This document shows, piece after piece, positions 6,426-11,254 of a stretch of 11,254 bases of DNA. Under the pieces are notes generated by a model, which saw only the letters and a list, made by a program, of their open reading frames with translations, did no database searches and was not told the DNA's origin. The stretch's first letter is position 1. Each line of letters opens with the position of its first letter. Both the position numbers and the translations under genes were made by a program. Source of the stretch: Entamoeba invadens IP1 (Eukaryota; Evosea; Mastigamoebida; Endamoebidae); contig NW_004191926.1 of the NCBI RefSeq assembly GCF_000330505.1, forward strand, positions 134,567 through 145,820, given 5' to 3'.

Positions 6426-7135
6426 ACGTTATTTCTGCAACTTTTTTTATGTCATTGCTTTTATTTCGCCCTGTTATACCTTCAGTTTACCCATCTATTT
6501 CTGTTATTAGGTTCACTTTTTAAATCCCAACAAAAGAGGTTTTAGAGTAATTAATTAGTTCCTTTATGGTTCTTTTATTATATTTGAATAGTAAAACAAT
6601 TGTTTATATAAATTGTGAACAACTGGGTTTTTTATTGCAAAAAGTTGGGTTTGGGGTGCCACGTCACAAAACAATTTTTAGTACCAATATTTGGCAATAT
6701 TCAGGATTTGTTTTAAATTACAAGATTGATATCTTTTATTTAGATATTCTTTTTTCTCATTTTTTAAGTTAAACTACTTTTGAAAAAAAGGAATTTAGGA
6801 CTTGTCAACTTTTTAAAAAGTTACATAATTTTTAAATCCGTTCGTTTCTATTCACTAATTTTTTTATTATTTTTATAGTACTATATATAGTAAAAATATA
6901 ATATATTACTAGTAAATAGTCAATAGTTCCATCAATTCTTTTTTATTATTTGTAACATATGTTTAATTTTAAATCAATTCAATCATTTTATTTAACAAGT
7001 TTTAATAATTAACAATAATCAAAAATAATAAATAATTATAACAAATTAATTGAAATTTGATTTAATTATGATAATAAAAAAATAAAAACCAGCTCGTTAA
7101 TTAATTTTTAACAGCTTTTTTTTAAAATATTAACC
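6426..7135. other. AT-rich spacer upstream of PP2C
   Basis: This long spacer holds the 14-mer AATCCCAACAAAAG (6523-6536), repeated at 9693-9706. It also has a less AT-rich patch at about 6620-6710 containing GGGTTTGGGGTGCCACGTCAC, and a perfect 16-base palindrome AACTTTTTAAAAAGTT (6807-6822). Sequence from 6840 to 7130 is nearly pure A/T. A 68-codon open frame at 6566-6772 (+) has no recognisable protein features, so it is not called as a gene. Confidence 0.5.
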
Positions 7136-7418
7136 TTAGCAAGTCAACTGAATCAACTTTTTTTGTGGGAAGGTGAAATCTGGATAAGATTTATCTAGAT
7201 CATATTTATTTTTAGAATAATTAAAAATAAATTCAAAACACGAAATCGATTAGTTTTCGCGCAAACTACTGGTCTTTACAGACCAATGTTTCCTATTTTC
7301 CATGTGTTCAAAATAGTCAATACTTGCTGTTACGAGACATACACATAAATTTTCATGAGAGCGCTTCGATTTTTATCAATTTTTCATTATTTAAATTGGT
7401 TTGTGACACGCCGTTCTT
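7136..7418 (-). pseudogene. possible decayed coding remnant, unrecognised
   Basis: On the minus strand, three consecutive open blocks read like protein and then break. Block A (7418-7356, 21 codons) starts KNGVSQTNL and ends EALS before TGA. Block B (7372-7253, 40 codons) is in another frame, includes TASIDYFEHMENRKHWSVK, and ends at TAA (7250-7252). Block C (7249-7139, 37 codons) continues the frame of block B, includes YDLDKSYPDFTFPQKKL, and ends at TAA. Local composition is clearly less AT-rich than the flanking spacer and residue use is balanced. One frameshift and one stop would account for the breaks. I do not recognise the family. It lies downstream of the Hsp70 gene on the same strand but does not resemble the Hsp70 lid. 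Chance open frames remain possible. Confidence 0.28.
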
Positions 7419-7587
7419 AATTTAAGATCTTTTTAGTTCAAATACAAAAATAAAAAAGTGACTTATTTTGAGTAAAAAAATCAAGGATATAAATTATCCA
7501 GTTTTCACTTCGTAAGGTTAATGTCGTGTTTAAATTAATTAAAAATTATACTATAATTTATTTTAAGAACAACTATTTAATTTGCAG

Positions 7588-9183
7588 TTAAATAATTTTT
7601 CGTGTGAGTGTTTGGAAATGATCGATTTCGCCTTGTCTCGAATTTTTGTGTTGTATATTAACTGTCACTGATTTTTCCGCGGTCTTGAAAGACGGTCTGA
7701 CCAGTCTTGCATCAACCTTTAAAAAGCCATTTGCGGTGATTTCGAATGTCACTGCGAATTTACAAATACCTTTCGGATACTTAGGGATGTTATCTACTGT
7801 GAAAAATTGTATTTCTCTCCCCCCTTGAAAGACGTGAATTTTGACTGATGTTTGATTGTCGAAAAAAGTCACTGCTGAGATTTCTTTTTTACAAGGCATT
7901 GGTTCATTTTCGTTTATGACAGTGACCAATGAAAGTTTTTTATCCTTATTGAAATTGCCGATTTGAAGAGGACTACACACAATTTCTTCTGGAAGGGAAA
8001 TGTCTTGTGTCTGTTGAAGAATGTCTTTCGCGAGTAAACATGCTCCAATCGAAACGACTTCTTTAGGGTCGACATCTTGTTCCACAACAATCGAAGTCTC
8101 TCTGTATAACATCTCCTTAATCTTATCGATCTTCGAGGACCCTCCAATAGCAAGAACTCTGTCGATATCATGTTTGTCCAGTCGGGCCTTTGCAAGACAC
8201 TTTCGAACGACTACCATACACTCTTCAAACACAACTTCACACCATTTCTCGACTTGGTGTCTTTCAAGTACCATTTGAAAATCCACCTCTTCAAATGGTT
8301 CAATTAAACACCTCTCGACGTCATTACTAAACAATTTGATCTTCGCTTCCTCACAATGAAGTGCTAACGTCTTCATCCGTTGTCGCTTTCTCTCAGCACT
8401 ACTTGTCACACATAACTTGGTGTAAGTCTCTTCGTCGACTACTTTTAACTCGTCTAAGACATGCTGCTTGATCACTTCATCGATATCAAGGCCTCCTAAG
8501 TGATTGTTCCCACACGTCGCTTTTACACGAGTCCTCGCACCACTCATCTCAACGATACTCACATCTAACGTCCCACCACCAAAGTCAAAGACTAATACCG
8601 TCATTGTCCCGTGACTCAAGTCCTCTTTTGAATATTTCAATTGTTTGTAGGCAAAGAAGGCAGCGGTGGGCTCGCGCTCTAACCGTATCACCGTAATCCC
8701 AGCCATCTTCGCAGCAAATTCAACGGCTAACAATTGTGGCTCGATGAATTGAGACGGAACGGTGATGACGGCCTTGACTGGTGTGGTAGGAGGAAGTCCC
8801 ACAAGAGAAGACATCTTCAGTTTGTAGAGAACAACTGCGGTCAACTCCTCTGGACTGCACTTATATGTCTCGTCGTTCCGCTTTTGCAAAATGAGAACAA
8901 TCTCGTTGTTCTCTTTGGCTTCAACACCAAACGAAAATTTTTGCAAATCGGGTAAAATCTCCGTGTCTGTCATTTTCAGGCCAATCAGACGTTTCACATC
9001 ACAAAAGCAGTTCGAAGATGGCGTTCCACCAACTACAATCTGCCCGTTGTCAAAATTCACTGTACTTCTCAGTAAAGAATCTCGATTGGAAAAAATCACA
9101 GATTCAACTTCCTGAGTCGTCACATTAAAACGCTTGACACAACTGTATGTGGTGCCAAGGTCGATCCCTAAGATCACCTCCAT
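7588..9183 (-). CDS. divergent Hsp70-family ATPase lacking the C-terminal lid
   Basis: A 531-residue Hsp70 relative, probably cytosolic: no signal peptide, no organelle tail, no EEVD. The nucleotide-binding domain (1-390) keeps its ATP motifs: ILGIDLGTTYS (4-14), KAVITVPSQF (137-146), LEREPTAAFFAY (168-179), VLVFDFGGGTLDVSIVE (196-212), HLGGLDID (228-235), EEAKIKLFS (278-286) and VLAIGGSSKI (343-352). The interdomain linker is poor: DISLPEEIVCSPLQIG (394-409) replaces the usual DLLLLDV-type sequence. A diverged substrate-binding beta domain (403-495) is marked by VFQGGREIQF and VTFEITANGFLKVDARL. The protein ends at 531 where helix A of the lid would begin, about 110 residues short of a typical cytosolic Hsp70 of about 640, and the downstream sequence has no lid. 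ATP binding is likely; stable client capture is doubtful. Entamoeba species are known to have many divergent Hsp70s. Confidence 0.93.
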   Translation of the reverse strand: MEVILGIDLGTTYSCVKRFNVTTQEVESVIFSNRDSLLRSTVNFDNGQIVVGGTPSSNCFCDVKRLIGLKMTDTEILPDLQKFSFGVEAKENNEIVLILQKRNDETYKCSPEELTAVVLYKLKMSSLVGLPPTTPVKAVITVPSQFIEPQLLAVEFAAKMAGITVIRLEREPTAAFFAYKQLKYSKEDLSHGTMTVLVFDFGGGTLDVSIVEMSGARTRVKATCGNNHLGGLDIDEVIKQHVLDELKVVDEETYTKLCVTSSAERKRQRMKTLALHCEEAKIKLFSNDVERCLIEPFEEVDFQMVLERHQVEKWCEVVFEECMVVVRKCLAKARLDKHDIDRVLAIGGSSKIDKIKEMLYRETSIVVEQDVDPKEVVSIGACLLAKDILQQTQDISLPEEIVCSPLQIGNFNKDKKLSLVTVINENEPMPCKKEISAVTFFDNQTSVKIHVFQGGREIQFFTVDNIPKYPKGICKFAVTFEITANGFLKVDARLVRPSFKTAEKSVTVNIQHKNSRQGEIDHFQTLTRKII

Positions 9184-9229
9184 AACGAATTGGATTATTC
9201 GTGATGGAGTTTTGACACATCATTCGTTA
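9183..9229 (-). promoter_or_regulatory. inverted repeats at the Hsp70 start codon
   Basis: TAACGAAT (9183-9190, overlapping the A of the ATG on the minus strand) is complementary to ATTCGTTA at 9222-9229, and its ACGAAT core is also complementary to ATTCGT at 9197-9202. In the mRNA the start-codon side could therefore pair with either of two upstream sites. Whether the 5' UTR reaches that far is unknown. Confidence 0.4.
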
Positions 9230-9431
9230 ATAGGTTTTTTATAACTTTTTAATTATATTATATAGATTTACTAATATAGTAAAATTAAAATTTATTTATA
9301 GTAAATCTGGTTGATGATACTTAAATATTTCAACACGTTTGTACAAGATAATAAAAAATGTCGTTTTTTATTATATAGAAAAAGACGTTATTTTGTATAT
9401 AATTACTTAAATTATCACAGCAATAAAAAAC
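9230..9431. other. AT-rich spacer upstream of Hsp70
   Basis: Almost pure A/T. A 10-bp inverted repeat pairs AGATTTACTA (9264-9273) with TAGTAAATCT (9299-9308). GACGTTATTT at 9384-9393 recurs at 4108 and 6425. On the minus strand TTATAAAAAACC, about 55-65 bases before the Hsp70 ATG, could serve as its TATA element. Confidence 0.4.
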
Positions 9432-9666
9432 ATGGATTTAATAAAAACAATAAACGATAAATTTTTTAATTATAAAGTATAATAAAAAGAAAGTTAAAAG
9501 AATTAAATTACAATTAACGCCAAAAGTATATTCTGAGATAGAAAAAAAATTGATCATATATAAACAAAAAGAGTACTCAGAAAGTCTAGTTAATCGTCAA
9601 GGATATTCAGAAAATTTACGATTAGAGATAGTTTTTGTCGTCATCGTACTTCTAACTTGCATATAG
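9432..9666 (+). pseudogene. possible small broken or spliced gene with hydrophobic C-terminus, unrecognised
   Basis: An ATG at 9432 opens 16 codons (MDLIKTINDKFFNYKV) to a TAA at 9480-9482. In the next frame, 9454-9666 is open for 70 codons without any ATG and ends at TAG. Its translation is charged and helical, including KVYSEIEKKLIIYKQKEYSE, then ENLRLEIVFVVIVLLTCI at the end, a short hydrophobic tail like that of a tail-anchored protein. The last 40 bases (GTCGTCATCGTACTTC) are notably less AT-rich than their surroundings. It could be a frameshifted relic, an exon of an unusual gene, or chance. No family is recognised. Confidence 0.25.
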
Positions 9667-10363
9667 ATATGTATTAGTTCTTGTTATATATCAATCCCAA
9701 CAAAAGTTAGTATTATGGGACTTCTTTATGTTAATTAAAATTATAATAAATATATTAAAATATTGTATTATTAAATAATACTAGTCATACTAAATTAATA
9801 TACTATAAATTTTACTAAATTTATTGGGAGTTATTTATTTATAATAAATGTATTATAAATTAACTATGATATATGCATTAAATAATATAGTACATTAATA
9901 ATTTTATGTATTAAATTAAAAAATAAAATAATTACAATTCATAATTCTTAAATAATAGTATTGAGATTTAATAGTATTATAATTATAATTATTCTAATTT
10001 TACTAAATTTAAAATTTATTTCAAAAAGATTCAAAAAATTTCAACTTTTGAACTTTTTGGCTTTTCATTTTTTGTTTGCTAAAATTAGTGCCACTATATC
10101 GGCACGGAATTCTTTTACAATCAAAATATCATTAAACCTCCCACTGCTTTCAAACATAGGCCTCCGCTAAAAAACTCAATGGGTACAAGGTGATTTTGAT
10201 TTAGAGAAGAACTATATTTCTTAGCAATAATACTAATACATATTAGTAACAGCTTTTTCAAACAATTGTGAAGTAAGTTGTCATGCAACACAGAACTCAG
10301 AAAATGGGAGTCTTTCGAGTAACTTGAAAAACCTCAAAAAGCTGAAGAGAACTGAAAAACATC
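9667..10363. other. spacer upstream of the transportin-like gene
   Basis: Largely A/T-only from 9720 to 9960. The 14-mer AATCCCAACAAAAG lies at 9693-9706. From about 10080 to 10190 the composition rises and includes GTGCC-ACTATATC-GGCAC (a 5-bp GC-rich hairpin), but frames there on both strands lack support. TACTAATACATATTAGTA (10231-10248) is near-palindromic. AACTTGAAAA at 10321-10330 and AGAACTG at about 10348 precede the next gene. Confidence 0.45.
10321..10330 (+). promoter_or_regulatory. AACTTGAAAA promoter-proximal motif of the transportin-like gene
   Basis: This decamer ends 33 bases before the ATG. The same decamer lies 20-29 bases before the HMG-box ATG and 32-41 bases before the PP2C ATG, in the same orientation relative to each gene. 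A role as a core promoter element is inferred from this repeat and its position. Confidence 0.4.
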
Positions 10364-11254
10364 ATGCAAGAGGAGATTCGACGGCAGCAGATTGAGAGAT
10401 TAGTAATGTATTCCTTAGATGGGAGTAAGCAAGTCGAAGCATTAAATTTACTAACAGAGTGTTTAACATACGACGATTACATTTCGATCTTATTTCACGA
10501 GTTATTAAACACACAAAATTCCTCTGCGAGTCAAATGATTTGTGTGTTAATTAAACAAGCGATCAACAAAGGGAAGTCCTTTGACCATCAAACAGCTCTG
10601 ACTATATTAATTTCTAAATTAGACACTCTCAAACACATCGGCGTCGTCTTATTAACACACATCTTCTTATTAGCAGATCAATCACTTCAAAAGGAAATCT
10701 TTCAATGGGCTTTAACCCATTCGACGCATCCACTCTTCATCGATGTAGTCTCTACAATCATCACCGATTGTTACTCCTCTCTCGGCCCATCTTTCGAAGT
10801 AGAAATCTCACAAATTGTCCGTCTTGTGACCCCTCAAATCGCTTCAACTACAGCAGGAAACGTCTCCCAAATCATTTTGATGTTAAAGGAGATCTCCTAT
10901 TCCCCACCCCCTGACTTCCCTAATCTCTACGTCGACCTTCTTAATCATCTCCTTCACCTCTTACCTACAGCAAACGTCAACTTAAAACTCGCTATCGGTA
11001 AATTCATCTGCGAAGCCCCTTTTGTAGTTAAAAAGGCCCCAGAATTCACAGATCCCCTCATTAACGCGTGTTTCCTCCTCATCACCGACCAGGCAGACGA
11101 CATCTTTGTCACCGGGTGCGACTTGTTGGAAGCACTCATCTCAGCGTTCCCAGAGAAGTTGGACCCTTTCACTTTTAAATTACTTCTCCCCCGTCTTGTC
11201 TTATCTCAAAATGAACAAACAGAACTCTTAGAAGGGAATTGCGACGACGAGGAT
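10364..11254 (+). CDS. transportin / karyopherin-beta-2-like nuclear import receptor, 3' partial
   Basis: An uninterrupted frame of 297 codons runs from ATG at 10364 off the right edge. The protein is all-helical and Leu/Ile-rich with paired amphipathic helices about 40 residues apart, as in HEAT-repeat importins. The last 70 residues are the most telling: ACFLLITDQADDIFVTGCDL (235-254) and then FKLLLPRLVLSQNEQTELLE (271-290), followed by GNCDDED, correspond in order to the transportin repeat that ends in a Leu-rich helix, a conserved D/E-x-x-LL segment and the start of the acidic H8 loop. Transportin carries PY-NLS cargo such as hnRNP-type proteins into the nucleus under Ran control. N-terminal repeats are strongly diverged. 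The start is the first ATG after a stop-rich spacer. HEAT importin is firm; karyopherin beta-2 rather than another importin is probable. Confidence 0.78.
   Translation, partial: MQEEIRRQQIERLVMYSLDGSKQVEALNLLTECLTYDDYISILFHELLNTQNSSASQMICVLIKQAINKGKSFDHQTALTILISKLDTLKHIGVVLLTHIFLLADQSLQKEIFQWALTHSTHPLFIDVVSTIITDCYSSLGPSFEVEISQIVRLVTPQIASTTAGNVSQIILMLKEISYSPPPDFPNLYVDLLNHLLHLLPTANVNLKLAIGKFICEAPFVVKKAPEFTDPLINACFLLITDQADDIFVTGCDLLEALISAFPEKLDPFTFKLLLPRLVLSQNEQTELLEGNCDDED

Noticed and set aside
6566..6772. 68-codon plus-strand frame in the PP2C-Hsp70 spacer
   Set aside because: No domain, biased Phe/Leu/Ile composition, and no promoter-like element at the expected distance; its less AT-rich middle is noted in the spacer entry.
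6807..6822. Perfect 16-base palindrome AACTTTTTAAAAAGTT
   Set aside because: T/A-run palindromes of this type are expected in such AT-rich spacers; no second copy or positional link was seen.
7270..7285. Hairpin TGGTCT-TTAC-AGACCA as a possible structured RNA
   Set aside because: Only 6 bp with no further pairing around it; not enough to call an RNA gene.
9961..10170. Plus-strand frame starting at TTG with a run of Ile
   Set aside because: It has no ATG and its start lies in pure A/T sequence; non-ATG starts are not expected here.
10105..10350. About 80 open codons on the minus strand ending near FFSGGLCLKAVGGLMIF
   Set aside because: No ATG except near the end, no recognisable motif, and it overlaps the promoter of the transportin-like gene; chance is the simpler explanation.

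Overview
The window looks like nuclear DNA of an Entamoeba species, and by its codon use E. invadens or a close relative rather than E. histolytica. The evidence is: very AT-rich spacers; compact, mostly intron-poor genes with few or no bases to spare; 5' splice sites that read GTTTGT; 3' splice sites ending in (ACAAG)TAG or CAG; TATA-like boxes 25-50 bases before start codons; and protein divergence typical of Entamoeba housekeeping genes. Arg CGN, Ser TCG, Val GTC and Ile ATC codons are frequent, which fits the less AT-rich E. invadens. The species is inferred, not proven.

Layout, left to right: (1) the last exon of ribosomal protein S18 (+), whose first exon lies outside the window; (2) a convergent HMG-box protein (-); (3) a 69-residue endosulfine/ARPP19/Igo-like protein (-), tandem with the HMG gene; (4) TRM6/Gcd10, the non-catalytic subunit of the tRNA m1A58 methyltransferase (+); (5) a charged RS/RD/KE-rich protein with a helical C-terminal domain resembling the AF4/FMR2 (AFF) C-terminal homology domain (+), its true C-terminus being reached only through a 174-base intron; (6) a two-exon PP2C (PPM) phosphatase (-); (7) a divergent Hsp70 that stops before the helical lid (-); (8) the first 297 codons of a transportin/karyopherin-beta-2 type importin (+), running off the right edge.

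The genes are not an operon or a pathway cluster. They are ordinary eukaryotic neighbours in mixed orientation: translation (S18, tRNA modification), chromatin/transcription (HMG, AFF-like), phosphatase biology (PP2C, and a possible PP2A inhibitor) and proteostasis/transport (Hsp70, importin). The endosulfine-like and PP2C genes both concern phosphatases, but nothing in the sequence links them.

The spacers are AT-rich and hold several perfect hairpins (15-bp stems in the S18 3' flank and in the AFF-like intron), a promoter-proximal motif AACTTGAAAA shared by three genes, a duplicated 14-mer containing CAACAAA, and two stretches (7136-7418 minus, 9432-9666 plus) that look like decayed or unrecognised coding sequence. 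I found no tRNA, rRNA, CRISPR, complete transposon or viral element. The most novel items are the AFF-like gene, the minimal endosulfine-like gene and the lidless Hsp70.
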